A stretch of DNA of 64,000 nucleotides from Taenia hydatigena. Taxonomy: Eukaryota > Platyhelminthes > Cestoda > Cyclophyllidea > Taeniidae. The notes beneath the pieces are model-generated. The model made no database searches. It saw only the letters and a list, made by a program, of their open reading frames with translations, and was not told the origin of the DNA. Shown piece by piece: positions 26,097 to 39,689 of this stretch. Position 1 is the first letter of the stretch, and each line of letters starts with the position of its first letter. The position numbers were made by a program, and so were the translations under genes. The DNA lies in assembly GCA_036345935.2 (NCBI GenBank), contig JADWOT020000006.1:9832519-9896518 (forward strand), written 5' to 3'.

Positions 26097-27770
26097 CTAT
26101 TTTTATTGTATTAGAAGAGTCCTACTCTGTAAAAATGTTTTTGGATGTTTGTTTACAAATGTGCTCCCATCACTTGTAACATTGGCACATCTGTGGGAAT
26201 TCCCGAAAGTAACCCATTCTTTACTTACTCTTACGCGATGGAGTACTCGCTGCTGGAATAAATTTGACCGTTTCCCACCGTCTTTAAAATTGGGAAGTTG
26301 TTAGGCCTACGTTTTAGTGCGTATGCTGCTCCGAGCAACTTGAAGTGACATTCGCAGAAACGAGCATTAAATCGCGCTTGGGGTGTAGAAGCATCCACCG
26401 AGTAACCTGTTACAAACTTCTAAGATGTGTTCGACTGTCAGGTTGGTATGCATCCGGTCCGGCTTTGCCGTTCTAGACGGGTATTCCGAGTGTCGTTAGA
26501 GAATCACTACAATTAAATAGGTACTCCAATGTACTGCAATCAAATTCAAGAACTAGTTCTTCTTATCAGCTTGTAAACATGCCTACCTCGCGGTTGTGAC
26601 ATTTTAAACACCGAACAAACACGATTATTAAAGCGACACCGTCACAAGAGTTGATTCGCTGTGAAAGAAGTTGGAGTTGTTTCTATCAAATTGAATTGAG
26701 GTTGTTTTTGTCGAGGTTATTAGTTATGATTTGTAATGCATTGGGCTGGGTTCACTATTTCTGTTAGTCTAACAGAAAGAATCTGAGTTACTGCTTCACT
26801 AAGCTGGAAGTTGAAATTAGACGGACACCGCGAAAAACGTCACTGAGTATTTTCAAGATGCTTCATATGAAGTTATGAAAAATCTTTTGAACAGAAGTTG
26901 TTGTTTAGTATCTTTTAAATCAATGTGAGGCACTTTCTTAAAGCAAACGTAATTTATTATCGACTTGCTGATTCATCTGTGCAGGAAGGAACATAGTCAG
27001 TTGAGATAGCTGATGATGCCTAAGATATAAAATATGATTTGCTTCTCAAGCCAAAAATTTAAAAGCAGTATTCCACAAGCTCTAGTTCTGCTACGATAGG
27101 GTCTCTCAAGACTCAAAAAGCATCAGAATTACATGCTTGCAACGTCTGAAAGAAATTAAATTAAAGTTCTACTGGAGGGTTTGCCAACTTCGATTAGAAC
27201 TTGCAAAAGAGAATCAGTAACCGTAAAGACCTTTGAACGATTAAAAGATTGGAGTGCATTATCGAATTAGGTTTCCTTCTGAGTCTCAGCGATTCTACTC
27301 ACACCATTATTTTTGGTTTCCGTTGCTCGTTTAGTCTTCATACGATTAACTTAAAAATCACAATGCTGGTAAAATAGTTTTGTAGTGGTTGTTTCTTCCT
27401 TCTGAAATAGACTTTGCAAAAATGACTGAATGAAATAAGTAAACTGAGCTGAATGATATTTATAGGCAACGAACAATTTTCATGCATTTATAATGGCGCA
27501 TAATTTTAATAAGCAAAACTGCTTAGCTCCTAACGCTTCAGAGCAGGACGAAAAAGAAACTGTGATAAAATTACTAAATACTATGTGCAATCACAGTCCT
27601 TTTGACAAGGCTGGCGGCGGAGCGCGTAGGCCACACAGACGCAGCAATCAGGTGGTCTCATCGCCTCCAGCCAATCACTGGGTGAATCAGGCGCGCACGT
27701 GTGCATTCGCGTGCATATACACACGCAAAACTCGAACACTTTCAGTGTCAGCTGATAATTTTCGCCAAAA
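26097..27770. other. intergenic region between LARS2 and the GPCR gene
   Basis: I recognise no conserved protein block on either strand. A missing C-terminal exon of LARS2 could in principle lie here, but I did not find one. Confidence 0.4.
26257..26262 (+). promoter_or_regulatory. candidate polyadenylation signal of LARS2
   Basis: An AATAAA lies about 160 bp after the stop codon of the tentative last LARS2 exon. It supports a gene end near here rather than several kb downstream, but the hexamer is common in A+T-rich DNA. Confidence 0.35.
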
Positions 27771-30700
27771 ATGTCCCTTCAACCGAGGCCACATTGGGCA
27801 CACCCACTCGTGGCTCTACTTATTCTACTGTCGCTGGTGGTATTGCCCTGGTGCGCGGGGCACACACAAGAGCCGATGACTCGCTCAGCTGACAAACGTG
27901 CATGTCTGCCAGGATGGTTGCCTATCCTCCTCGGTTGCTTTCTCCTCTTTACCTGTTGGATGTCAAACTGCACCTTGCTGGGCGGCGTCTTCCAAGTTAT
28001 GGCAGATCCAGGTGTAGTTCGCGTCGCCTATTACTTCGTCGGATCACAAACTGTCGCCGCACTCATCTATGCGACGCTCAACCTTCCCCCGGGCTTGCTC
28101 ATCCTTCTTTTCGGTCAGTTGGTCCCCTTTCCTTCCCAATTAATCCTCTAGTTACCACGTGATTCGTGTTGAAGTAGCCACTGACATTTCTGGTATCATC
28201 AAGGCGGTAACCGTCAACTCCTTAAATGGTAATGCATGGAATACTGGTCGTCCCTACGTATCAGAAACTCAGAACAATTATTAGTTATAATTGTGCCATA
28301 AGTGCCTAACACTTTCCTCATTTCAAAAAGGATGTCTAGTTAAATTTCAAAGTTGGAATAACCTCTTAGATGGATCTAAAATGGAATTCAAAGCTTGATT
28401 GCACACAGTGACCGCTCATTCACTTAAAAGACTTCAGGGCAAATAATTAGATTCTAATAACATGAATTTGCGAATAGCTTATTTTGTTCAGCTTTCAATT
28501 ATTCCCCTAGAAACTTTATAAACAAGGTGGAGATAATGACAGATGATTTCTCTGTCTTTTTTAGTTGTTCCCTTGGTAATAATTACACTACTGCGCTTCC
28601 GATTATTCTAGTTTTCTTGTCTAATGCAGGCCTGCAAGTGAAATTAGCTAATTTTTGAGAATGACACTAGCGTCGGTTCGTACTCTAATTGAAAAAATCA
28701 AATCCACTGACCATTAATGTGCCGCCATTTTCATCATCTACCTGCATTTGGAACGGATTAAATCACCATAACCTCACTTATGTGATCTTATCTTTCCACA
28801 TTTTAGCAAACGCTTTATTTTTCTGAACAATTGACGTTATGTCCCGCTGAATATACACGAAGAATCTAGGAAAGGTAGCAATAATTCATCCCAAGTTAGT
28901 CGTAAAAGCACTTTGGGCTTCGAAGAGGTGTTATTTAAGTCAATTGAGGGGACACAAATTTACGCTTTAGTCACTTCAATGAGCCTAGCAAACTCCCTGG
29001 TATAAATCATGTAGTGTTGGTAGAATTACACAAAGCACTAGCACGACTGCTGCTCTAAAAATCGACCGAACCAATGGACAAATGGTTTTTAGTTGCTGAG
29101 ATTTAATAAAAATCTTCCCCCGAGCGTATACTCTAGGTTAAACAAATAACTCATGCGAATATTATGCTGCATTATCCGAATATTTGCTCATTTGAACTAG
29201 ATAAAGAAAGCCTTGTGGAAAAACACTTTGTGATCTGGCGTATTAGCGCAGTACCGAGGAGGGAAACATATAAACAGAGCCAAAATCTACAACTCCTTTC
29301 GATACTACACTTTACCAATCAAATTAATAATTCTTAAATTTCAACAAAACTACAGAAAGCTTCCATTAATCATGCGATTTCAATAAAATGATTAATCAAA
29401 CGGCAGAGCAGGCTGATTAAGATCAAGCGGTGTTTTTTATTCCAAAGTGATGTCATCTCTTGAAAACTGGATTACGGATTTTTGATATGTGCACTACGTG
29501 GGTCAGGAAACAAGTAGGTAGATCCTCTGAAGTCCATTTCTATTGTTTCATTAATAATAGAGGAACTGCGCTTATTCCTCCGAGGTGATAACCTACTTCA
29601 TACATTAAGTGGGAATCGTTAACGCGTAGCATTTAGAAATGATGATGCGAAAAGCTTGATTCTCCTTCATTTGCTTAAATGCAACCACAAAAGCTTACCC
29701 TGATCCGAGATGCAGAAATAAAGTGTCGCCTAAAGCTGTCTCACCCTCCACTAATTTCACCTACTGAAACATAAATAGCAAGTGCTTGTTAATTTAAGTG
29801 AATAGAAGACTAATTTTAGCCAATTCGCATTGTGGGTATCTTAGTTGACGTAAGTGGAATTTACCATTAGAACCTAATGATAATCAACCTCGTATTTACC
29901 AACTGATTAAATGGCTCAGGTTCGACCAAATTACGCTATTTTAACAGGAGAAATTCTGTGGCGGCAAAGTTTGGTTAAAGCTTTAACATCAGTTTCCGGG
30001 CAAATTAAAATTGAAATTACAAGTTACAGTTCACTCAGAAACTTGCGATGAAGAATGCGAATGATGCGACGCCAAATTCTCCCTAAAATGGAAGGCTGAG
30101 CGGTAATATAAATTTGCTTTGAAAACAATGAAACCACGACGATTCCAACACCTTGTAAGATAATTCCAATTTCCATTTCACGAGAGAAGGAGAGTTTTCG
30201 CAATTTCTAAAAATATGTCCACATTTATGGGCTGTTTTGTTCCCAAACTCCTGACTGATTGTTGTGTTATTTGGGATTTTCAAATTAGAATGTAGCCATT
30301 GTTAAAAAATCACCAAGCTATTCAGCGGACCACCATAATGCCATCTCAATTCAAGTCAGATATTTAATTGCTTTACTGTGAAGTTAAAACGACTGTCACT
30401 TAAGCACAGCCGCTGGGAGCCTGGGGTGATGACGTAATCGATCTTCAGGGGTATTGGAATGGGGTTTTCATAGGGCTCTATAAACAGGTATCGAAGAGTA
30501 AAGTGATGGCATTTCTCCAATTCACTGAAAACTGGGGAACAGCTGTGCCATTTATGTGTCAAAAGCGTACGAGTGAGCCACACGACTACCTGGGTTAAAA
30601 ATCGCTATAACTTGAATACTCTACAGCAGCATTCATTCAGTCATTCCTTTGATCCATTTATGACCGTCAGCCCATGGGGCGAACTCACAAGAAATATTGC

Positions 30701-33700
30701 GGACATCCGTAAGCTTTGTGGGTTAATAGAGCTCTCAAAAATGGAGTATTCTCTCGAATAGGACCCGTCAGGTTGATTCGTTCGGCAATTGATTTCAACT
30801 GTTAACAGTCCAAATAAAGTGGATTTCAGCAGTAATATTGCACGAATTCCGTTAAAAAGTTTGAAAATGTGATAAAAATAATAGTAATTCCTCCCACACT
30901 GTTAAGAGGTTGACTTCATCAAACTTTCCTCCCAAGCCATACATTACCATAGCCGAATTATTTATCGGAAGTATCCAAGTGATCGCCGATCAAAATACTC
31001 TCGCACATATCATATGGTTAAACTTATTCTGCAAAACTTAAGGAAAGATTGTACTGATGACATAATTTTGTATGTCAAAACCGTGAGCAGTGCAGAGAAA
31101 AAGGCTCCTATAAGTACCAAGATGCATTTCCCTTGAGCTACAAGAACTTAAGCTCTGCTTCGTAATGCTGCAAAAAAGTTGATAACTATTTAGCCTTGTA
31201 TCCATAACCTTTCGCTTTTCTAACTGAGCTTTTAAGTAAATTAGTTGAGCAATTTAAAGAATGATTTTGCAGGAAAGATTCGTAAAGTTTCCGGTACAGC
31301 TGACTTCAGTGATTTGCTATGACTTGTAGGCGCCAGTGCAATACCATTGCTTAAATGCGACTCTAGGCACAGCTGTGCAGTAGTCCATCAGCACTCTTGA
31401 CTGCGTTCCTGCCACTTTTAACTCTCATACCCAAAAGTGCTGGTCGAACCTGACGGGTATGACTGCAGCTTGTCCACTTTGCGAACCGAGTTTGACGCCG
31501 CTCTAAAGCTGATGAAGCTTCTCAGAAAATTCGTTGCATGACATTTCGCGGAGACGTGGTAACGAAATGTACTATCCAAAAAGGGACTAAGTTAAACAGC
31601 TCAATTCTGCCAATAAACTTCTCCAAGAGAGATGCACTAAGTTCACGAAGATCCTCCTTCCTCAATTATGATAGAAAACTACGTGTTGACGTCAGTTAAA
31701 GCAATACGAGCCTCATGCACTAAGAACGACTCTCAGTAACGCTCAACTTGAGTGACGAAACAATTCCTTCGCACCTACATCAACTGGAAGGATTGTGGAA
31801 AAAACTAGGCGCCACCATACCCAAACAACTCATCCACCATTTCACACTTCTTCGGGCAGGCACAACTTCATTCTCAGACGACCATGCTTCATTTACGCAT
31901 ATGTCTGCATGTGCGTGTGTTGTGAACTCCAGACAGAATTACTCACTTCCTGAGATCCTAGCAACCACTATTGCTGAGATGCGTCCACTCAACACGACGC
32001 ACCTCAGAAGTGTGCGAGAATAACCGCCCTCTCCAGGAACAGCCGTCACTCGATAATTGGTCCGACGCAATGCCTCATACCCCACAATGACGTAACACAC
32101 CTTTGAGACAATTTGTGCCTTAGGATGAAAGGGAGGTTTTGCCTCACCCTCCATGTTTCGTTCCGATTTCTCTAAGTGATTACTACCTTCCCCTAGCACC
32201 ACACAATCCCATCCAAAATCGACAGTGAGGAAATGCAATCGAGGTAGAGGCAAAGATTACTAAAGCTACGTTATCTGCTTCTAGAGGCGCGACGTCTTAT
32301 GAAAGCGGAATTTGCAAGCTCGTTGGGCTGGAAAAGGCCTGTATGCTGCAATTGTGAATATTTCAATGCGCGAACAATTTTAAGGAGTTTTCTGGTTTTA
32401 TTTAAATTTTTCCACGGAAACAATCACATGATCAACCACCGGCTCTGTTCTTTGGGAAAAGCATTAGTAGAGACGATGGCAACAATAAGTCCTGTGGAGT
32501 AAATTAAAGAAAACACCTTACCTAATATGCCATAGTGTGACCGAGCATGCAACTTTGAAATATTGGTGGGAAATTTTGTGGGATCAGCTTTAAGTAATAT
32601 CTACCAGCGAAATTGTATAACGAGAGCTTAGTCATCGTAACGTCCTCAACCCTCTTTCAACATTCATTTCAGAAAAGCAGCAAGAACACTTAAGTCAAAG
32701 CATTATCTTTACAATAAGACAATTTTTTCGCTCACGGCTTCGCAAGATTCAACACTTCTTTATTTTGTTTCCTAACTAACCTGCGCTCGTTTCAACCTGC
32801 ATTTTCCATGTGGCTTCTGTCTCAGCCCTGATTCTCACCCCTTAACTTCCTATCAAATTGGGAAGCTCAAGATCTGCAAAATGGGGATAGAGCGAACAAT
32901 TAATAGCTGCCAGTTTTGAATAAAGGTGCACAAAACTGATCGGTCCTAATAATAAAGCACATCCCAGAGGCATTGGTTTGTTTTGCCTAATTATGGAGAA
33001 TTTCAATAAAAAGGACATTTATCACGGTTCATCCGCCTCTATTGGATTACTACCTTGTGAGAAATTAAAAAGCGGCCAGGAATACTATGAACAGCTAACG
33101 ACTTGACCTTTGCAAGCATCCTAGCAGTAATTTCGATTAACATACACCACTGTGTTAGTGAATTCTTTATAAATATTCAAGAAAACTAAACACGTGTCCC
33201 GTCTTGCTTTACCAAGAAACCGCTTGTGTGGATGGAAAAAACGTGTGGTAAGGGAACATCCTTAGCAAAGTTAAAAGCGTCTTGTAATAACGCTTGACCC
33301 GAAAATTTGCCACAGATAGCTCTACCGCTAAGTTTAGGAAAGGCAGAAATACAACAAAACAAAATCCAGATTCCTTAGTCTTGTACTGCGACACTTTTAC
33401 GAAATTAGTGAAATAGTGCCAATGTGGGATGTCTGTAAGAATGATGGCAAATAAGCATTGAGACGTGATGCGTTTTCGAATTCCCTATCAAAATTAACGT
33501 TTACTGCGTAGAGTGAGTGACGTAGTTTCGTCGCCTCTTATCCCAAAGTAACTAAGCACAATGTCCCTTTTTACCGGGATTTATTTGAAATCGTATGTAA
33601 TGAAACAAAATAAGCTAGTAAACTCACTTAGACAACCGGAATTTTCCAGAGACAGCCATTTTAATCAAATTCCTAGGTACGTTCATCATTAAAGAATGAA

Positions 33701-34953
33701 TGAAGACTTTTATGCGTGAAATATCAGGTGAAAAAGGCTAACTTATAGATGGGAGCGTACTGATTGTTACTCCAGATACCTATCGGATGAATTATTTTAT
33801 TCACATAGGGTCAACTAACATGAACTCTTATTTGGGAATATTCTGCCTCTTCTCAACTCACCTCGATACATTGTTCTGCAACTTGGCACTGCTGCATGCT
33901 TTTTGTTCCGGCCTTGACTCCTATCTCCGTCTCTCCCACCAAAGAAGGAATCTCGAATCTACTGGCTTGAAGTCTGGAAGGCATGCAACGCTTTGGCTTA
34001 AAATTAGTTCGCCGTGGTTCGTTTCCGGCCTCCTAGCCATCGCTCAACTCGTCGTCAGCGATCGCGGGCTCGCCCACCTCTCAGAAGACTGCCAGCGCCA
34101 CTTTCTCCCTGCATTTACCAACCAACTGGAGGCCACCTGCATAGTTACTGACCCCAATTTCCTCATACTGCGCACCTCAATCGCATACGCGTTGCCTCTC
34201 ATTGGATGTCTCATACTCACGGGCCTTCAAGTGCGTTGCCTGCGTCGACTAAGATTTGTCCCACCAGAGTACCCTCTAGAACCTCGTACAAATCCATCCA
34301 TTCGAAGGGACGTCACTTTAGAGACCCTTGCTCCATTCACCGAGGCAGTAAACCCAAACTCCACTGGCACCATAGAAACAGTTCACGAGTGTCCCAGGCA
34401 TGGCAGAATCACTTACGACCCAGAGACGGTGACGTTTGATGACTTTCGAGGTAGATGCCAGGAAAAACGCACTGCCAAAGACATATCTACCGTAATTTCG
34501 ATGAAGCAATGGTTACAAACATACCGCGGGGAGCAACTGGCGGTGGCAATTAACATGGTCTCATGCATAGTCGCAGTCGGTGTTTGGTCACCACTTATTC
34601 TCTCTAGTCTGGCTTACGGACTCTGCCACACACCAGAAAACGCGCACTTTGTAAAGCAGCCCCTTTATCACATCCCAGGTATCGACCTGTCCAAGTATCG
34701 TCCAGCACGGTGCTTTATTCAGGTGGCTGCCTCGCGGTTGGCGGACTTCCGGTGGTGGGTGTACGCCAGCACAGGGCTGCTTCTGCCAATAGCTCTTCTC
34801 CTAATGGACAGAGACCTAAGGAAGGCTTGCTGGCGCTCCCTCGGTCTGAGGGCACCCTCGATGGAAAGGAGAAAGATCTTGCGAGGCTGCGAGATGGCTA
34901 CGCATAATGACAATAATACATTGATTCCATCCGCATCAAGTGCCGTTTATTAG
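27771..34953 (+). CDS. rhodopsin-type (class A) orphan G protein-coupled receptor, two exons
   Basis: Seven-transmembrane receptor of the plasma membrane, 495 residues. Exon 1 (27771-28113) encodes a signal-peptide-like hydrophobic N-terminus (about 10-30), TM1 (about 48-76) and TM2 (about 84-115). Exon 2 (33809-34953) encodes TM3-TM7. The junction is phase 1 on both sides and falls between TM2 and TM3. TM3 has C127 (3.25) and D134 (3.32) in the order C-x6-D-T-L-F-C, as in amine receptors. The DRY triad reads D151-S152-Y153. TM6 keeps WxP (W374, P376). In TM7 the NPxxY motif is replaced by LPIAL (440-444), followed by a helix-8-like DRDLRKA. By alignment the TM2 sodium-site aspartate is Ala97. 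TM5 keeps its proline (about 244). Loop 3 is about 100 residues. The ligand is unknown. D3.32 suggests a biogenic amine, but the missing arginine makes ordinary G protein coupling uncertain. It may belong to a flatworm-specific orphan group. The intron is 5.7 kb and contains copy A of the 1,121-bp repeat. Confidence 0.85.
31289..32409 (+). repeat. 1,121-bp near-identical interspersed repeat, copy A
   Basis: This stretch matches 56028-57148 in direct orientation at a constant offset of 24,739 bp. I noticed only two differences: a G/T in the block near 31598 and an A/T near 31738. The match begins at TTCCGGTACAGCTGACTTC and stops at TTTAAATTT. It carries the same 91-codon plus-strand frame (31748-32023) and 104-codon minus-strand frame (31939-32253) as the other copy. 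Neither resembles a transposase or reverse transcriptase. No target duplication or terminal inverted repeat was found at the edges. It lies inside the GPCR intron. A recently active non-autonomous element is the simplest reading. Confidence 0.9.
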
Positions 34954-37629
34954 CCGCGATCCAGTCAGTTCTTGTAATCAAATGCCACATTTTCTACCCT
35001 TGAGTGCATGTTTATCTTGGTGTTGTTGTAAAGCAACTTTATCGTATAGTGGCAAATTTACACGTTTGTACCAACTTTACCTACATTTACGGACCTAAGG
35101 CAGCATTTCCGTTCAAATAGGGCACCTAGCCAAGGGTACCTACATTGTCTATCTGATAGAAAATATAGGTGATATTCTTTAGAGGGTAATTTATTGCCTC
35201 AATGAAGATAAATGAACCTGCGTGTAACAAAAAACACAAATATTGCAAAACCTCCGAATGTATTCCCACTGTATGTCGGCTCATGCGTTCAAAATTCTAC
35301 CTAGCACACAAATAATTACGGGCGTAGATTCGCGTGAATCACAAAGATCATAATCCGGAACACAACCCATTAAAACAGATAGTATCTTTAGTTAAGTGCT
35401 ATACGTTGCACTCGCAATATCCGATTTGCAGCCAGTTATGTACATACATTTCCGAGAAAAATAGTTTTTTTTCACCGGTGTTTCCAAACTGAAGGCAATA
35501 TCATTGCGTTTAACTACAAAATTAATGAATGATCTCATTCAATAAGCAAATAGATGGCAAATCGGAAGCCAAAGACCTCAAATTAAAAAAAAAAATGATT
35601 CATTTAATAAAGGTGAGCACTTTTCCTTTACACCATGGACCAATTTAGCTGAAAATATGGGACTTTTGCGTAAGCCAAATTCCATTTTCTAAACCGATGC
35701 ACAGCCATACGAGCGACCATTCCCTGTGAATTTTCCACGTATCGAATTAAATAGGTCCAAGAACTATCGAGGGGAAACAGATATTTGTATAACGTGCAGG
35801 GAACTACTTGTTACTAAGCATAATTATTGCCTCTTTGTGATACTAGACAATCAGGCGATTGGAACTGAAACCTCTGTGTAGGCGGGCGAAACTCGCCCTG
35901 GCCGTCTAGCGCTGCCTGTGAAATGAATCTCCGTATGAGCAGCTTAAATTTTGAATACTAGCAAAATAGGGCAACAAACATTCGGAATCAGGCGGCAGCA
36001 CTACCAGGCTGAAGAGTACCCAATGCGTCCGTCGGTGAGACAAGAAGTCAAATGAATCCAGCGATGGATAAATCGTTCGATTTGTTTTTGCGACAGCTTC
36101 CACGTCCACCCTCCCTCTTGACTGATCATAAACGCATAATTGGGGTGACAATATAGAGTGGGCACTGGAAAGTGCTTCTGAATTAATGTCTACAACTGAA
36201 TAACTGTTGGCTAAGGTGGGTTTCTGGAGTGCATGCTAAGGCGAGAATCCGACTAATACCTTAGTGAGAACAAATCCATAATGATCCGCTTACATTAGCA
36301 CCTACGTAAGCAATCAGTATTTTTGTTCGCAATGAAAGTGGTTAAATGGAGGATGCTACAAATAAAGTGGATTCAAGGAGGATTAATAATCAGAGTGAGT
36401 TCCCTGGAACAATTTTACAACCTAACTCCCAAAAATACCGTAAAAGACGTTTAAATTTTGACACGACGAAAACGTGTGCATTTAACCCGCTAATTATTTG
36501 AATTTCCACCGAAACAAATGGAAAATATGAGGTGAACTAGAAGAACTGTTGCAGAAACAGGTGTGTGCAGGATATCGAAAGTAGGATGGCAGTATCCAAC
36601 GTGGTTAGGAAACCTCCAAGCAAAAAAAGAATCCTGAAATAGGGTTGAGGCTTAATTCGGAACTTACCGTAGGAAGACATTTGGACAAGGGGTTGACAAC
36701 TTGAGTGTCTCATGCACTTAGCATGGCCATAATCACCAGAACTCACTTGGAACTCATAAAAGCTATCCCCAAGAGATATCAGAAGTCGAAAAAAGACTGA
36801 CAATTTCAGATAAAAAAACAAGCAGATGGACAGTTAGGTATTGGGATGTGGCTCCAAAATCAATACTTATGATATTTATAGCGTCTCTGTAAAGGGGTAC
36901 TTCTCAAGGGCACAATGAGATGCAGCTAAGTTCCATCAACAGGGGCGGGAAGAGTTATGACCGTATGCCAGTGAAAATTACATTCATTAAAGCCAAGACT
37001 TGAACTAACCGTTTCATCGCATATATAGTGTTCTCCAGATGCAGCGCCACTTGATCATGATCTAATTTATCCATCTCAAGAGAGGGGATTGGGGTACCCG
37101 CTTCATTCTACCTAACAAAAAACACAGTACCCACGAAACAGAATCGAGCGATGCCGCATCACACTTCGAATCGGCATCACAGATCTCTTAAGTAAAACCT
37201 TCATGCACCAGGATCATAAGCTCTCCCTTTGCGTACTCCTCTATGCCAGTGCGCCTCCGCAGCGGCGAGAGTGGGTGCATAAGCCCAAACAGTTCGAAAC
37301 AGGGAGGAGTTACAACGGGTATGCCACTCCAGCAAGAAATTGTCTTATTATATTGAATTCCAAATTTTCTTCATTCAAAAAAGATGCGTAAGTTTTAAAA
37401 GTAGAAATCTTTACTAACAATGGCGATTTATGGCTCACTCAAAGAAACTTAGACAATTGTTAAGAGTAAATCCGTCGTGATGATAATTCTATGGTTGCCA
37501 AAAGGTGCTCACCCAAAGACTATGAAATATTCCCATAAAACAAACAAGGACGATACCGCGACTGAAAATGATACTGAGATGACTAGCAGTGTAAAGGTAT
37601 TAACATACTATATACAGAAGGTTCAAAGG
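34954..37629. other. intergenic region, no gene recognised
   Basis: The 3' flank of the GPCR and of MRPL15 (convergent). The longest frame, minus 36537-36821, has two hydrophobic stretches, and minus 35906-36151 is soluble. Neither has a recognised family or convincing splice sites. Confidence 0.4.
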
Positions 37630-39689
37630 CTAATTCTTGTAGAAATTCTCGTGTTGTGAGCTATCAATAGGTTTGATGACCGCTTTGTCTGCCAGACTGA
37701 CAAGCCAGCCGGGTTCGAGCCCATGAAAGATGCGCCACGGCTCCTTTTGAATGGAAAGAAGGTCTTTATGCGGAGTGGAGGCAATGTCCACCGGAGCGTA
37801 GCCATACTTCTGAGCCAACCAAACACGTGCCTCCGCGATCTCTCCCGGACTGGCCAGATATCCGCGGTTGGCACTGCTCGTGTAGTACTCAAGAGCGTCC
37901 TAGCGTGAATCAATTGAAGATCATTGGCTAGTGTCGGAATAGCTAAACAATACTGCAAAGAGACATCAGCTTCGAAATACTGATGAGAATACGGACACTA
38001 GAGCGGAAACGATACCGTTTACGATTTGTTTCACCGAATGCAGAAGCAACAGAATTACATACAAATGTATCTTAAATGTGCTAACGGCACTATCAAAAAT
38101 TTTTTATCGCAATTATACGACCGCAAGCTAATACCAATTCCATGTTCATAAATCGAAAAGAATGCAAAGATTGATAGCAGTATTCACGAAAGGGCAACAT
38201 TTAAAATGCCTCCCAGTAAGTGCAGAATGTAATAGATAAACCAATGCATCTACTAAACTTAGGGACTGTTCTCTTACAATTCCTTAAAAACAAAACTGCG
38301 GCAATGTATACTTTTGGGAAAAATAACGCTTTCCTATGTAACTGAAACTATTTAAACGCGGATAAGCCGCACCCACAAAAACGCTCCCAATAAGGCGCAA
38401 ATAATACTACAGTGAAAACAAGCCATTTTGTGGTTCCGTTCCTAAACACCCCATTTGTTTGGGACAAACTACGAGCTGAATCACGACAATGATTTACAAG
38501 TGGAGGTTTCTTGCCACGAGGTATGGGAAGTCCCCTCTCAAAGAAAGCGTAGGGATCAGACTTGGCGAACACCGAAAGTAGATCATAGTATCGGGTTGTG
38601 ATGACACCCCCCACCCTCTCCACGGCTGCAATAACCAATTCGCTGGCGTACTGCACTTCGATGTTAACTGGTGTCACAAACCCGTCCGCGCCCTAAAATG
38701 CAAGAAAAAATTGGCCTGTGAGACTCACCTCCTCCGTCAAGTGAAATCCGTAGTGCCGCTCGTTGTCTACGTTCAAGTGGAAGAGACCAGTGTTACATAT
38801 TGTCGACATATCGATCGGGTGGGTGGGGTCAATACGAGACAAATCAATTAAGCGCTGCAGATCGAGAAGCGAAATACGAATCAAAGGGCGTTGAGACCTA
38901 AGAGAAGAGGTCTTAAGTAAAACGGCAGCAAATACAAATGGTTTTCGTTATAGGGCTCCTTAGGTACGGTTACATAGGACGGTGTTCTATCTCTAAGGGT
39001 GCCGAGAGGTTGCCAGCACTGGAATTGACTCATGCCTCGATGACCGAGACCGCGCTTCTTACGCTGAAGCCCGTGGTATTTCTAAATAAGATGCCAAGGT
39101 TAAACCAAATAAAATGTAACGAAATTCGGAATACAATTTCGTGAAATTCGATATGAGTGTAGAATAGTTTCGCCTGAAAGAAAGGGATCCAATGCATACA
39201 TTTCATATGTTTCAGTAACGCATTGATAAAGGGTCAAAACGTAATAATTCAATGCAGACCGGAAATTACCACAGTGGGGAAAACGGGTTTCAGGTAAAGA
39301 CTAATCCATACCACAGAACCATTTAAAATCCAAGCGAAAAAGAAGCGGACGACGGTTACATTCAACATTTCACCAGAACTGCAACAACAAATAAGCTATC
39401 CATATGGCTACCACAAATGTTCAAAGTAAGGAAAAGATGCCATCAGACTATTGACGACTTAAGTATGTAGAGGAAGTGAGTGCTTCAAGATGGGTGAGGA
39501 AGTAATGAAGCACAATGAGTGGCAGCATGTGGGCAATAGATAGAGAGACACCATTGATTACTAGTACCGAAATACATTTCCTCACCACTAACTCACAGGC
39601 AGCTTGCTATAGGGAAAATCCTTAATATTATAAGCAGAAACCCTCGGATAATTCCGAAGAGCTACTAAAGCCCTCTCAACGCCTGACAT
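37630..39689 (-). CDS. MRPL15: mitochondrial ribosomal protein L15 (uL15m), five exons
   Basis: Large-subunit protein of the mitochondrial ribosome. Exons in transcript order: 39689-39597, 39081-38936, 38897-38729, 38692-38498, 37899-37630. All phases close and the product is 290 residues, against 296 in human. The N-terminus (RALVALRNYPRVS) corresponds to the human RALDLLRGLPRVS region. The basic RKKRGLGHRGMSQ segment is the L15 GRGHKG block. Next come RLIDLSRIDPTHPIDM, then VNIEVQYASELVIAAVERVGG, GLPIPRGKKPPL, NRGYLASPGEIAEARV and GLEPGWLVSLADKAVIKP, ending in ENFYKN. Two introns are very short: 38 bp (38898-38935) and 36 bp (38693-38728). It is transcribed toward the GPCR. The start was chosen as the first ATG giving the conserved N-terminal block. 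Import into mitochondria is inferred from the family. Confidence 0.94.

Noticed and set aside
27493..27879. 128-codon plus-strand frame overlapping the GPCR start
   Set aside because: It shares bases with exon 1 in another frame, is basic and low in pattern, and has no homology. It is a shadow frame.
31748..32253. 91- and 104-codon frames as transposon genes
   Set aside because: They are identical in both copies only because the copies are recent. No catalytic motif of a transposase, integrase or reverse transcriptase is visible.
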